NCBI GenBank assembly: GCA_032158295.1
Contig: CM063245.1
Coordinates: forward strand, 5,814,700-5,878,699
Source of the DNA: Pycnopodia helianthoides
Lineage: Eukaryota > Echinodermata > Asteroidea > Forcipulatida > Asteriidae
Reading direction: 5' to 3'
Length of the DNA stretch: 64,000 nucleotides
Numbering within the stretch: the stretch's first letter is position 1; every line of letters begins with the position of its first letter. A model generated the notes under the pieces. That model made no database searches. It was given only the letters and a program-made list of their open reading frames with translations, and had not been told where the DNA came from. Both the position numbers and the translations under genes were made by a program. Below are positions 31,424 through 41,874 of the stretch, in pieces.

Positions 31424-31690
31424 CTGACGTCACACGCGGAATATTCAGTAGTCAGCCCATGGTCCGCCATTTTGGGAGTCAAAATTGCATATGTAAGATA
31501 CGGCGCGCGTCTAACCGCGCGCGCGTCACCTAAAACGTGTACTGCACAGTGATACACACGGTATGTGACTGGCGCACCCAAGTTTTATCATGCGTGATGA
31601 CGTCAGGTGATGGGAACGTGCACGCGCGTGTACGCGCCGAACACAACTCTCAGCCAATGATAGGTCTATTTTGACCTCAGTGAGGGCGCT
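31424..31690. mobile_element. TGACGTCA-bearing dispersed repeat, copy 2
   Basis: GCACTGACGTCACACGCGG, CCGCCATTTTGGGAGTCAAA, GCGCGCGCGTCACCTAAAAC and GTGATGACGTCAGGTGATGG occur in the same order as at 17884-18240. It contains two TGACGTCA palindromes and a CpG-rich GCGCGCGTC stretch. It lies about 400 bp past the peptide gene's poly(A) signal. Confidence 0.65.
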
Positions 31691-32014
31691 GTTTGGGTTG
31701 CGACGTCACAAATCCTCCATAAATACACGTTTGAAAATATTTTTATTTTACGATGAAGTGTCATCAACTTAAATCAGCTAACGTTTTGTCAGGAATTTAT
31801 TTGTGCACGTTCATTACCGCGCTTATTCGAGGTAATAAGCTTATCGTTTGTATATGTTTTTTTTCTATTTTGATTGACTGTAACTCTACCGGACATGTTT
31901 TTCTGTAGGATTGGTTGATAATCACAGTGCTTCCTGACACTACTTTTCTTTTGATAATAACAGGACTGTGTCTTTATATGAAATTATATACTCGAGTTAA
32001 GCGATCCACCTTAC
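31691..32014. other. No feature recognised
   Basis: AT-rich flank of the - strand exon pair. No further exon was seen. Confidence 0.4.
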
Positions 32015-32233
32015 AGCTAGCTTAAACAAATCATAGGTGGAATATGAAATAATCTTAAGCCGGGGATTGTCTTTGATCTCTACACACAGTGCATGAACAG
32101 CCTCACAAGACAGTTGCAGCTGTCTCTCATTTGTCTGTCTTAGTTTGATCATACTGTCAAGAATACTGCGCAGAATATAAAGGCGGCGATTTTCTTGGCG
32201 CAGGAAATCTGGTAGTAAATAATGTCTCGCCGG
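32015..32233 (-). CDS. Unidentified gene, internal exon (73 codons, symmetric phase 0)
   Basis: Read on the - strand, the exon follows TTGATTGTGTTTTCAG and ends KLA|GTAAGG, both good splice sites. It is open throughout in one frame with phase 0 at both ends. The product includes YLLPDFLRQENRRLYILRS, MIKLRQTNERQLQLSCEA and CVEIKDNPRLKIISYSTYD. It looks strongly helical with amphipathic heptads, like an armadillo/HEAT-type or other alpha-solenoid segment, but I do not recognise the protein. Just 60 bp upstream lies a second exon (32381-32294) that joins in frame. Flanking exons were not found nearby, so the rest of the gene must lie beyond long introns, or this is an isolated relic. The frame is free of stops, which argues against old decay. 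Confidence 0.6.
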
Positions 32234-32293
32234 CTGAAAACACAATCAATGATGGATCCATGCATTGCTAGGAAAAGCTGTCGTTTTTCACAC

Positions 32294-32381
32294 CGGCTTG
32301 TCCGAGTTACGGAAATCTGTCAGCTGGATGTACACGCCGCCGGTTTTGTCTTTGTGATTGCACCGCGCCCAGGATGGGTTT
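32294..32381 (-). CDS. Unidentified gene, preceding exon (88 nt)
   Basis: The acceptor has an outstanding pyrimidine tract on the - strand (TTTCTCCTCCCCCTCCTCCC then CCCAAG). The frame, entered with one base, gives NPSWARCNHKDKTGG and VYIQLTDFRNSDKP, and then reaches GTGTGA as the donor (weaker than consensus). The resulting intron is 60 bp (GTGTGA...TTTTCAG), and the next exon continues PARHYLLPDF. Very short introns exist in animals but are unusual here. The beta-like VYIQLTDF suggests the end of a beta domain before the helical part. Confidence 0.5.
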
Positions 32382-32489
32382 CTTGGGGGGAGGAGGGGGA
32401 GGAGAAACATCATCATTGTACATTACCTTGTAAACCAAACAAAATATATAAGCGTTAACGGGTCTCATGGTTTAAACACTTACCATATC

Positions 32490-32800
32490 ATGTCTTAAAA
32501 CGAAGCGCTTTGAGACGCCCGTCAATAGATAACGCGCTTCATAAGAACTGGTTTATTATTCATGTTGGCTCTGTGGTTTCTTCCGTGCCTTTCACGTCTG
32601 TGGACTCCGGTCCCAATCCCGCTTCGCACGGTAGCTCTGTTCGGGTGGATCTAGTGGTTTTCAGTCCCTACCTAAATGCTTGGCTTTCCACCCACAGTTG
32701 GGGTTTTCCGTTTTCATCCAAAACTGAGATTTCTTCAACATATCAACAGTTTCTGTCGGCAACAGCTGTATCCCGATTTCAAGAAGAAAAACATTCTTTC
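32490..32800 (+). mobile_element. LINE/SINE 3'-tail fragments
   Basis: GAAGCGCTTTGAGACGCCCG then GATAACGCGCTTCATAAGAA is the typical end of L2/CR1-tailed SINEs, followed by TTTATTATTCATG. A second, SINE-like piece follows: GACTCCGGTCCCAATCCCGC, TTTTCAGTCCCTACCTAAAT and GTTGGGGTTTTCCGTTTTC. The + strand open frames (32510-32858) are therefore repeat-derived. Confidence 0.6.
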
Positions 32801-33242
32801 TAACGAGATGACATTTTCACAGGTCAGTTGTACGGTGTGTGCATCAAACACTAGATGAGTGTAAGGAATGTGCTCCCCAAAAATCCAATCATGCATCACG
32901 CCAAGTCAATATAGAGCTGTGATGTAACACCTGCGATTCTTGGTGAATCTTGTTGAGGAAATCAAAGGTGGGATGACACGTCCAGCATCCGGTGGATTCG
33001 ATATTCAAAGATGAAACAAAAACAGACAGCGGTACGGAAGACTGAAGTGACCATCTGTGTTTCTGTCTTTCCAGCAAAATTACCATAGAAAGACGTAATA
33101 CTTAGAAAATTGATGTTAGTGTCTTTCAGATTTATCAAACCAGAAAATATGTTTTCTGATAACAAGTTTCCAAGATTCAAGATCAATCATGGAAACAGCA
33201 GAAATGTGAAAGGCCACTTTCAACTTCCACAAAGAAAACACT

Positions 33243-33441
33243 GGGCCCAATTTCACCGAGCTGCTGAAGCACAAAAAGTTGCTCAGCACAAAACAAAAAT
33301 GGTTACCAGTATAGGTAATCAACCAAAACAACATTTATTTTAAACATAGTGCAATTTGTGACTGGTTTCCTGCTAAATTGCGCTAAGCAGAAATCTATTA
33401 AAGCACTTTTTTCTGCTTAAGCAGAACTTGAATTTTGACCC
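33243..33441. mobile_element. GCTGCTTAAG element family, diverged copy
   Basis: Runs from GGGCCCAATTTCACCGAGCT to TTTTTCTGCTTAAGCAGAAC and TTGAATTTTGACCCC, with ATGGTTACCAGTATAGG and GTGACTGGTTTCCTGCTAAA inside. Overlapping open frames on both strands are artefacts of the palindrome. Confidence 0.7.
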
Positions 33442-34225
33442 CATCAGATGCTGATAGCCCATGCTAATCAGCTCTCTGAATATGCCTCTGATTAATATCA
33501 ATTGCACAGTGCAAACAATAATTCTTTTGAATGAAATTGAATCAGGGAGGGACTGAAAACCGTTTACGGGGCCACGTCTGTAGTAGGATTTGAAGCAAGG
33601 ACTCGGAAACAACGGCACATCATGCCAATCTGTTTTCTGAAACTAGCAGATGGTGCTAATATTAAGGAAATTGAAGGCATTACCTTTTAATAAAGTGTCA
33701 ACATGAATACTGATAAATTATCACCGAATTCTATTAACGGCACGGGGAATAAATCACTCTTGGTCCCGGTGCGGTCAAGGTGGCGTAATCAGCCGTGTGC
33801 CGTACAAAGACTCTGGCGGATTAGAAATAATTTAGGACCGGGGATGCCCCCTGGAGAGATCGCTGATGTGCATATGAAGATAATCCCCCAAAACCTTGGA
33901 AACCTTCTTCATATTTCCCGTGGGATGGGTTGAAGACACCACTGAGCATGGTGGAGAGCAGGAAAATGAGTGTCTTGTTTGGAGAAAACGCGATTCATAA
34001 TACAAATACAAGTAAATTGATAATACTTATGAGTTGGTGAAGCCTCTGGGTTGCTGTGCCCGCGTAAGATCTCTGTCCTAATTTGTCATTTTGATAAAAC
34101 TCCTTGAAAATGTCAAGCATTTTCTCTGCCCATTCTTGCAAATCCATATTCATGAAACCACACAGAAACTCCGCGGTATAAACGAACCGGTTTGAAAAAC
34201 TTTGTCTGATATTTGTTGTTGAACA
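33442..34225. other. No firmly supported gene
   Basis: A + strand frame from ATG 33703 to 33933 (76 codons) contains PPGEIADVHMKIIPQNLGNL. The composition is protein-like, but splice context and recognisable motifs are lacking. It is noted only as a weak candidate. Confidence 0.25.
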
Positions 34226-34830
34226 CTCTAAAACTCCGAATGGATCCGGTTCCGGGTCTCAATGGGACCAGAAGTAACATTTTAAATTGTGTGAATAACC
34301 TCAAATTGTGTGGTTATTTTTGTCACCTTGATCCTTGCTCTAATACCTTCATGAAACAGCCGGGTGCCTTGTACCCCCGGCTGTGAAAAGAAATTAGTCA
34401 ATTATTAGATGCCCTGCCTTGTGGCGGCAATGTTGACGGTCTGAAAGTGTTAATGAACCGTCGAAATTTTCCATGAAATGTTAGGTCTCGTTGAGCCGAA
34501 AACTGGGTTAAAACCTTAAAGGAATTGTTTCAGAGTAAAGTTTTGTTAAAGTTTTTTTTTAAACATCCCTCCTGTTTGATCCAAGTCTTGGGTCAGGATG
34601 GACCTGGGTCAGAGTGATGTGCACTCTGGAAACTCCGGGTCAGATTTGACCAAGGTTCCTAGACCCGGAGGCCTGGCCCATTTCTGGGTCAGACTGAACC
34701 GGAAACTGGTTGAAAGTGGGATTTTAACTAGGATTTTGCGTCATTCCAAAACAGTTACGGGTCAGTTTGGCATAGGTTCCGGGTCATACTGACCCAGAAA
34801 TAGGACCGCTCCCGAGACCTGGACTCCGGA
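34226..34830. mobile_element. GGGTCA palindromic element, copy 4 and satellite pieces
   Basis: A small piece at 34226-34275 (AACACTCTAAAACTCCGAAT, GGTTCCGGGTCTCAATGGGA) is followed by a fuller copy at 34576-34830 (CACTCTGGAAACTCCGGGTC, GGGTCAGACTGAACCGGAAA, GGTTCCGGGTCATACTGACC). The 64-codon open frame through it is not a gene. Confidence 0.75.
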
Positions 34831-35442
34831 TTAGATAACATTTATTGTCCACATTAACAAAGAGTATTATATAGAAATTGATTTCCATAGGCAAATGGTA
34901 AAACGACCATATGAAGTGCTCAACGGGCCAACTTTTAATATAGTGTTTTTGACAGCAGTGTTAGACATTGGTTCCTGAATGAAATGCATGCTGCGGATCC
35001 TCCATGCAAGTATTTTTTAGGTGGAATATTTTTTTCATCAGTTTTTATGTATATCATCAATTGAAGCTGTTTTCGTTTTAGGGGCGGGTGATGTTTTTTT
35101 TCCCGGGGTGTGTGTAAAGCATGAATAATCCATGCTAGAAAACCTTGGATTTCCTTATTTGAATACATTCACGCGTGTTTTCTGAATAATTAAGCAGATA
35201 ATGATTGTGTTGACGCGACAACATTGCACAGTTGGCCCCATACAGCCTTCAAAGCACGTGACAATCAAAATAATTAATGTAATCTACTGTGTTCATCATG
35301 TCAGGTGAAGAAGTTATCAGAATTATGTGACCCCTTAAAAAAATTCTCAGCCGCGTTAGAATCATATGATCTGAGTGTTCACAAGTTGATTAATCGTTCA
35401 CGTTTTGTATTACTGGTAACTTTCAGGTAGAGTCGTAGATTG
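34831..35442. other. No supported gene
   Basis: Nothing recognised. The - strand frame 34935-35168 has no support. Confidence 0.4.
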
Positions 35443-35580
35443 ATTTCTGTCAACGTAATGCTAATTTAAAGGCACAATTAAATTATCAATAAGGTTCAAT
35501 AAAAGTCATCTGTGAAAGTTGTAGGTAAAAATTACACAACTTTTTAGGGGGTCATTACCACAATATGACCCTACCTTTAA
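35443..35580. mobile_element. End fragment of the TTAA-ended CGTAATGC family
   Basis: TTTCTGTCAACGTAATGCTA and GTCATCTGTGAAAGTTGTAG match 8262-8350. The terminus CACAATATGACCCTACCTTT then AAATT shows the TTAA end. A poly-C run follows at about 35616-35631. Confidence 0.6.
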
Positions 35581-35970
35581 ATTATGTATGTAGATTATAA
35601 CATTAGTTCAAGCCCTCCCCCCCCCCCCCCACCATCTCTCTCAAAGTCCAGTGCACCACCAGTACATCTTTAAGCCGCTCGAGAACCAACTACACGTGAT
35701 TAATCAAAACTGTGGTGTAGCTAGTCGATACACGTTAGCAGCCTGTTCACCACTGGGCAATTACACGCCCACTCGTGGGTTGACTCCCAATAACGAACAC
35801 TTCGTGTTGCATCCAAAAAGCTTCTTAAAGACAAACTACAGTCTTTGTAATTTTGTTTAATATATATGTTATCATTTGTTTCAATCTGCGAAGTTCGCTG
35901 ATTATTAGATCCTTAACCAGGAAGTATCATACAAAGGAAGACGTTAAAAAACATTTGTTGGCTTCTTTCC

Positions 35971-36052
35971 AGGTCAGCCTGACCCAGAAGTGAGTCAGGC
36001 TGACCCGGAACCAGGAATCCGGGTCAATCCTGACCCGGAAGTTTGTAGAGTG
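35971..36052. mobile_element. GGGTCA palindromic element, copy 5 (half element)
   Basis: Only the right half remains: AGGTCAGCCTGACCCAGAAG, GAATCCGGGTCAATCCTGAC and CCGGAAGTTTGTAGAGTG. Confidence 0.75.
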
Positions 36053-36567
36053 AACTTACGTCTGAAATACTATATCCAAGGCAAGAATCGCATTTCTAAA
36101 GACTCCCACAATTACAGTTTCGTCTTTCGACTGCCTCAGTTTCAAGAACTTTGCAGAGGTTCGTTGTATGTGTACTTGGTGGAAACCGGTGGATGCGGGA
36201 TTGAATATGCTCTTCCAAAAACCCAATGATAAAATACACCTTTAACTGTTCATATGCTAAGCGGGGAAGTGTGAAATGTATATGGTGGGATAGTCGTAGT
36301 GTTACATCAATTTGAATTTGGGTTAAGGTGATGATAATGTGGGCTCCTTTAGCGGGTCTGAAATATTTATCGGAACCTGCTATTTTAAAGAGACCATGCA
36401 TTATGACTGAGCTGAGCTCTTGCTGTCCTTTGGCAAGTAAACTTTGCATTATTGTTTACACATTATTCATCTTGTGATAGTTCAAAACATTGTTAAGAGT
36501 CTACATTGATTTGTACGTTTTTAAACGGCATTTGTTTTGTTGCGAGGAATCAACTCGTTGCCAAACA
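36053..36567. other. No supported gene
   Basis: A 117-codon - strand frame (36096-36449) lacks an ATG and splice context. No motif was recognised. Confidence 0.35.
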
Positions 36568-36864
36568 CACTCTAAAAACTCCTGGGTCAAGTCCAAGGGG
36601 TCTTCACCCATTTCTTGGTCAGTGTGATCCGGAATCTGTGTCAAAATGGCCCGGAAATGGGTCTCACTGACGCAGAGTTCGAGCTGAAATCCCATTGTTT
36701 CACCAGTTTCCGGTCAGCCTGACCCAGAAGTGGGTTAACCTGACCCAGAAGTGGGTTAACCTGACCCAGAAGTGGGTTAACCTGACCCAGAAGTGGGTCG
36801 ATCTGACCCAGAAATGGGTCAGGCTGACCCAGAACCTGGATCCGGGTCAATTCTGACCAAAGTG
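36568..36864. mobile_element. GGGTCA palindromic element, copy 6, with internal amplification
   Basis: Full-length with the terminus CACTCTAAAAACTCCTGGGT and the end GGTCAATTCTGACCAAAGTG. Between about 36714 and 36835 a 21-bp unit (GACCCAGAAGTGGGTTAACCT) is repeated at least four times almost exactly, then drifts (GGGTCGATCTGACCCAGAAA). This internal tandem growth is not present in the other copies. Confidence 0.85.
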
Positions 36865-37399
36865 TAATTATAGTGCAGTCAGTGATCAGTAAATTGCAGC
36901 CAACCTCAATCGAACAGAACTTAATAAACGACGACAGTTATGGTTGAGTTTATTTTGCTGCAAATTGTCCATTAATATTAGTCAACTGTTTATGTTTATT
37001 GCACATTTTTTTTTATTGATACAGCGTCGTTTAAAAAGGTTGTGCAAAAATACATTAGTCTGAGATTGTTTTAACAGATTGCACAATTTAATAGTAAACT
37101 GGTAACTCAATTATTACTGTTATGGGTGGACCTGAACTTAATGATTCATTTTCGTGAACACGTCACAAACCATTGCCCATCTTATGATTGAAGAAGACCA
37201 CAGGAGCGTGCAAAACATCGCTGTAACAGGCAAAGTCGTCGTTATACCAAGTATTATTTCCACGTATTAGGTTAATGTTAAATCGTGTTGAACGATGAGG
37301 TGAACAATAACCAGTGGTGACAAGTAAAACTCAAATTGGAGTTTTATTGAGAACACGTGAGTATGAGTACTTGAGTTTAAGAACGAGTATGAATACTTG
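36865..37399. other. No supported gene
   Basis: Nothing recognised apart from a GAGTAC/GAGTAT-like stretch at 37358-37395 that recalls the array at 58.4 kb. Confidence 0.4.
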
Positions 37400-37915
37400 T
37401 GTACCTGACAACTGCGTCCCTAGTCGGGCACTGTTGTCACATTTGGGCCGGAGCTTCTGCCTGTCACTTATCTTTGTTAGATTATGGTCAGATAGAGTGC
37501 AGAAGCGTATTGTTAATCTTGTTTGTGGAGGGTTGGGATCGACGTTACAATCTCTTTCCCACCGTAGATCCGTAGCCAGCCTCTGTTATTTCTATATTAT
37601 TGTGTATGGTAAATGCACCACCAGTGTGTCCCATCACCTGGTTCCTCCTATCAGGGTGTTTGAGCGTGAAACCAGGCTTTCTGCTCCTTCTAACCCATAC
37701 ACCCTCGCTTTAATGAGATGTAGACAAAGAGCTACTCCAATAGCTTTTTTCCACGTATTGCATCTCTTTGGAACTCCTTGCCTGGTGCATGGTTCCCTCC
37801 ACCCTTCAATCTACGGTTTCAAGAGGAATATCAATTCCTACCTTCAGCTCCCCTTTCATTCTTGTAGCCCCTCACCAAGAGTGGCTTTTATCCTGGTTTG
37901 AAGCGAACTTGCATC
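37400..37915 (+). mobile_element. Non-LTR retrotransposon fragment, ORF2 C-terminus (CR1/Jockey-type)
   Basis: An open frame ending at TGA 37901 contains the conserved tail that follows the reverse transcriptase in many invertebrate LINEs: SDRVQKRIVNLVCGG, LQSLSHRRSVASLCYFY, then TRLSAPSNPYTLALMRCRQR and GFKRNINSYLQ. The segment normally reading 'RLWNSLP' is garbled (HLFGTPCLVHG), indicating small frameshifts. The catalytic RT domain and the 5' part are missing, so this is a 5'-truncated, decayed insertion. AATAAATAA-like sequence follows the stop. Confidence 0.8.
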
Positions 37916-38344
37916 AAAATAAATAACTAGAAATTCCTATAAATAATTGGGGTGATTTGTGGGGTCTTCAAGATTTTGTTTACTTGACTTTGAGAATTTT
38001 TACGACGGAAACATCGTTCTCTGGATGAGGGGGGAAAAATCCAATGCAATTCGCCTTTAAAGAAATAATGCGACAAGACGATCCGACGAGATGAAGATAT
38101 TCCACGTCGACTCCCACTGCGGTCATTCATGCATACAGATGACGAGTTACATACAGATCAGCGATTGATCAAAGTTGAAATAATACGTCGTACCTCTTCC
38201 ATACAAAACGCTCGTTAACATTTCATGAACGAACATCTGGTCTTTAAGATCTGCTCAATTCATAATAAATGATTGTTAATCGACCACTTCGGACACAGAC
38301 ATCAGGTCAGAGATTATGTTTGTCATTAAAATTAAAATTACGGG
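37916..38344. other. No supported gene
   Basis: A - strand frame (37927-38130) beginning ATG is short and unsupported. Confidence 0.35.
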
Positions 38345-38440
38345 ACGTACCATTAATTTCTGTCACTGTAGTTAAGTGGTTAGACTGCAGGACTTGCAAT
38401 CACAAGGTTGTGGGTTCCAATCCGGCCAAGCTAACAGCTG
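38345..38440 (+). mobile_element. tRNA-like SINE head
   Basis: The A-box-like TAGTTAAGTGGTTAGACTGC and the B-box GGGTTCCAATCCGG (38406-38419) have near-tRNA spacing, with TTGCAATC in the anticodon-loop position. The acceptor and T stems do not pair well, so I read a SINE head and not a functional tRNA gene. No body was recognised downstream. Confidence 0.5.
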
Positions 38441-38935
38441 AATTCAGTACTGTCGTCTAGTTACTGAGTCGCAATTGATTTGTGCAAGTCATTATAATAA
38501 ATATAGACGTTAGAGGCAAAGTACACCTTTGATTTTTGGGACCGTTTGTTTGTTTTAATCCTTTACATATGTAGATATTCAATAAAACTAACCTGTGAAA
38601 GTTTCATTTTAAAAGGTGGTCGCGTTTTTGAAAACGAAATATCGCAAAAACCCGCAATCCACGCATAAAGAATAATCCCTAATAGGAATACACGATCAGA
38701 GAAACGTTTCACTCATAAATTCAAATTTTGGGGGATAAAACTAACATATTTTTCCATGTCCACATTATTTTGAATTGAAATATTTCTCAAAATGCTTTAT
38801 ACTATCGAAAGTTGCTGTACTTCTAACCAAGTGATTACCAATCGTGTACCTTCCCTTTAAACCAATGATTTTCTTTTTTTGCCAGCTTGGCGTTTAATTT
38901 CCCTTGTGGGAGTTTTGCCGAGTTCCCCTTGTCTG
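38441..38935. mobile_element. Weak MITE-like segment, otherwise nothing
   Basis: From 38515 to about 38855 the ends (GCAAAGTACACCTTTGATTT and ACCTTCCCTTTAAACC) and CTGTGAAAGTTTCATTTTAA resemble the TTAA-ended repeat group, but the copy is too diverged to place in a family. Confidence 0.3.
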
Positions 38936-38937
38936 GA

Positions 38938-39020
38938 ACAAACAAACAACCAAACAAACAAACAAACAAACAAACAACAAACAAACAAACACCCCAACAC
39001 CCCCAACAAACAAACAAGCA
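38938..39020 (+). repeat. (ACAA)n microsatellite, interrupted
   Basis: Repeated ACAAACAAACA and AACACCCC runs. The open frames on both strands reflect the repeat. Confidence 0.85.
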
Positions 39021-39639
39021 AACCTTATCCTGTACTTTAAATATAAACTATTTTGTTACATATTTTATTTTAATTGTCTGTAACTTCTAATGTATCTGCA
39101 TGCTTGATTCACATGTCTATATTGGCGGTTACCGCTATAGGCTAGGGTTCAGTAACTCATAAAAAAACTAAAAATGGTAATAACAAACAATGATAATAAA
39201 TTGTAGGCAAATAAAGGCAGTAAACAATAACATCAAAACATCGATGTACTTACGGGAACGGAACATTCAAGGGGACTCTATAGTCTACTGCTATATAACT
39301 CCCTCATAAATTTCCCCGTATAATGATATCCCCTCAGACTAACTAGGTCGAATCGCCAATTAGTCCCTTTTTCTCCCTCCCAGCAATAATAATGAGCCAG
39401 CCTGGATTCTTACCACAGTACGTGATATAACAGACCCTGAAACATCTCCGTAGGGAAGGCGAATCGGACATATGTCATAATTATTATTGCCAGGTGATAA
39501 TACAAAGCATACTTTCTCATCAGGTCAAGTTTCCTTAAAGGGAAGATTGGTATTTCCGGACAGTGATTCCCCTGGCTGCCTTTGTGCGGCCCACCTTGGT
39601 TTTTTTTTCCACCAGTGTTTTTAAGTGTGCATAAAAACA

Positions 39640-39965
39640 AAGAAATGTTCACAGAGTGTTTGTAACTTTGGGGGTGCTTAACAAAATGGAACAATGCTAC
39701 CCCACGAGGTTTTCTTTGTTCAGTGGCACCCCGTAGAGGATTTCTTATATAAAAAAGGGAATACTAGAATAAAAATGGAAGGACTGCATAACTGCCATAT
39801 GTAAGTTTGGGTGCACTTACACACGCCAACTTACGGGGTACTTTTAACAATAGAACAATGCTACACCCCACAAGGTTTTCTTTGTTCTAGTGGTACCTAA
39901 CTGAGGATTTCTTAAGAAAAGGGAACAATAGAACAACAATGGAAGTACCCCGTAACTCCCTTATT
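39640..39965. repeat. Local duplication around 'CACGAGGTTTTCTTTGTTC'
   Basis: The block ACAATGCTACCCCACGAGGT, TTTCTTTGTTCAGTGGCACC, GAGGATTTCTTATATAAAAA (39692-39758) recurs at 39848-39935 with about 15-20% divergence. It is an old tandem duplication. The region 39080-39640 shows nothing else. Confidence 0.6.
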
Positions 39966-40348
39966 TAAAGGAACATTACAGAATTGGTTTTTGCTAACAA
40001 AACAGTTGCTTGAAGTGTAAGCACTTTATGTAATCCACCATATACATAAACTGACAAACCTGTAGAAGTTTGAGATCGATCGGCAATCTGGGTCACGAGA
40101 AAATAGTGAAAAACCGATTACACATTTGCATGAAATCATATAGGTTCAACAAATGAATAAAACGCTCACTGAGCGATAAACTCCAATCGGAAAATTAGTT
40201 TATTCATTTCTCATAAAATATGGCATTTCAGACAGAAATATTTCAAGAGATGTTTTCTACTATCATCATCATTAGACCGTGAAAGTTTGATGTAAATCTG
40301 TGATCAAAAGTATATTTTACAATTACCAATTCTGTAATGTTCCTTTAA
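39965..40348. mobile_element. TTAA-type MITE 'ACATTACAGAATTGG', copy 2
   Basis: TTAA then AGGAACATTACAGAATTGG at the left; CCAATTCTGTAATGTTCCT then TTAA at the right. Apart from a few substitutions and small indels it matches 27940-28332, so both inserted relatively recently. There is no coding frame. Confidence 0.9.
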
Positions 40349-40990
40349 AGGTGTGTGTGTTTGTATGTGGAGGAGTGGAGGGGGGTACGGTAAAAGAAGG
40401 AAAAGAGGATGATGCTATCATCATCTCTACGTAAGATGACAGCATGTTTTTGTCTATACAAACAAACGAATTGGTTTACTAGGTGGGCGATGTAAGTTGT
40501 ACTATTTATAATATCTCAGTTGACTCATGAAAAGAAGTATTCCGGCTGAAAGTCAGTTCGACAAGAACCAATCTCTTTATCGGATGTTGTGGGATCGGCA
40601 TCAAAAAGTTGTTGTGTCTTCAGCACTTTTTTTTTTTACTTAATTAAACTTATACAAGCGTATCTTATTTTGTAATTAAAGCCTAACACTTGAACACACA
40701 AATTAGAAAAGAGGTTCAATGTGTTCTTCCTGGACGATTACCCAAAGGCAAACACATATCGTAACTTTCATGTGACCATCCAGTCGAAACGTCTACTGTG
40801 TCCGTGGGTGTGGTTAAGGATCGAGTTCAGAAAGCACTTGGATTCGTTTTAAGGAATCGATACTAATTGCCGAGAAACATGCGCTGTCACAAATCACTGT
40901 GGAGCAAAAAGTAAACCGTTAGTGCTTAAGAACTATTAACCAAACCCATCTCGTCATTAAAGACAACTTCGACGCAGTCATTCGCCGTGA
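40349..40990. other. No supported gene
   Basis: Unique sequence. Nothing recognised. Confidence 0.4.
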
Positions 40991-40999
40991 GACCGTGGG

Positions 41000-41166
41000 A
41001 TCTTGCTCTTATAAAAACCGGTTATCTGCAACAACCGTTCATCGATTCTTTCGAAAACATGATGGTATCGATTCCACTGAAGTACTTCACGGGTGACAGT
41101 GCTGTAGTCGAGTCCTCATCCGAGTCGGAGTCCCTGTGGGTCCGGATCCTACCCTTATTTTTCTAG
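41000..41166 (+). promoter_or_regulatory. Possible TATA promoter followed by a 35-codon ATG frame
   Basis: TATAAAAA at 41010-41017 has an initiator-like TTCATCG about 30 bp on (41038). An ATG at 41059 (GAAAACATGATGG) opens MMVSIPLKYFTGDSAVVE, runs into a Ser/Glu stretch from the hexamer repeat and stops at 41166. The spacing is that of a real core promoter, but coding significance is doubtful. Confidence 0.3.
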
Positions 41167-41270
41167 TCAAAGGCCTCCCCCACAAAGCCGAGTCCGACTC
41201 CGAGTCCGAACCTGAATCATACTCCCGAGTCCAAGGGAGCCCTTTTGCCCAAAGCCGAGTCCTGAACCCA
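41105..41270 (+). repeat. GAGTCC-type hexamer repeat (degenerate)
   Basis: The words GAGTCC, GAGTCG, CCGACTCCGAG and CAAAGCCGAGTCC recur about fourteen times. Confidence 0.7.
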
Positions 41271-41334
41271 TCTTTATCACTGTTGTTTCAAGCCACTCGA
41301 TTGACTATTGATTGTAATCGACTGTGACTCTGCC

Positions 41335-41690
41335 GCTACTGTAAGTGTCGTTATATCAGAGCTTCGATCACTATGTGGGACATGATCGCTCTATCAAGCG
41401 CGCACCGCAAGGACACAGTGCATGGGTCGTGCATCGCTATAAAGGGGCCCGAACCGCTCTTTTAGGGCTTTAAGATGGCGCTGTAAAACGACACCACCGC
41501 TGAATAAGAACTTTGCCACTATAGGGCAACGCTGTACGAAGGGTGCCTCAATTGCTTACGTCAATGCTATGGAAGTCACTGTACGCGTATAAAGAGCGTT
41601 GTATAACCGCATTTTCTCGCTATACAAGTGCATTGAATCGCTTTTTAAGCACATTCGTTGTTAAATAAGGACAATTAATCACTATAGCAA
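41335..41690 (+). repeat. Degenerate tandem repeat with 'CGCTATA' words
   Basis: Phrases such as TCGCTATAAAGGGGCCCGAA, CCGCTCTTTTAGGGC, TGGCGCTGTAAAACGAC and TCGCTATACAAGTGCATTGA recur every 25-32 bp, each ending near 'gaatcgct'. The array is highly diverged and no unit is conserved exactly. Confidence 0.5.
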
Positions 41691-41874
41691 AAGGAAAAAA
41701 CATTGAGAAATATATCAAACAACGCACTCTACATTTTTCAAATACTAGTGATCCTGCACAAATAAACAAATAAGTATAAACTGGTACCTAAAGATGTGCA
41801 AAGTATTGCAATTTATATTAATAGTACATCGTCTTGTTCCAAATTTCTATTCATGATGGTAACACATTTTTTTA

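Noticed and set aside
38345..38440. Functional tRNA gene
   Set aside because: A- and B-box-like words are present, but the acceptor and T stems do not pair. The same applies to 5425, 11373, 17790, 45700 and 46890, all read as SINE heads.
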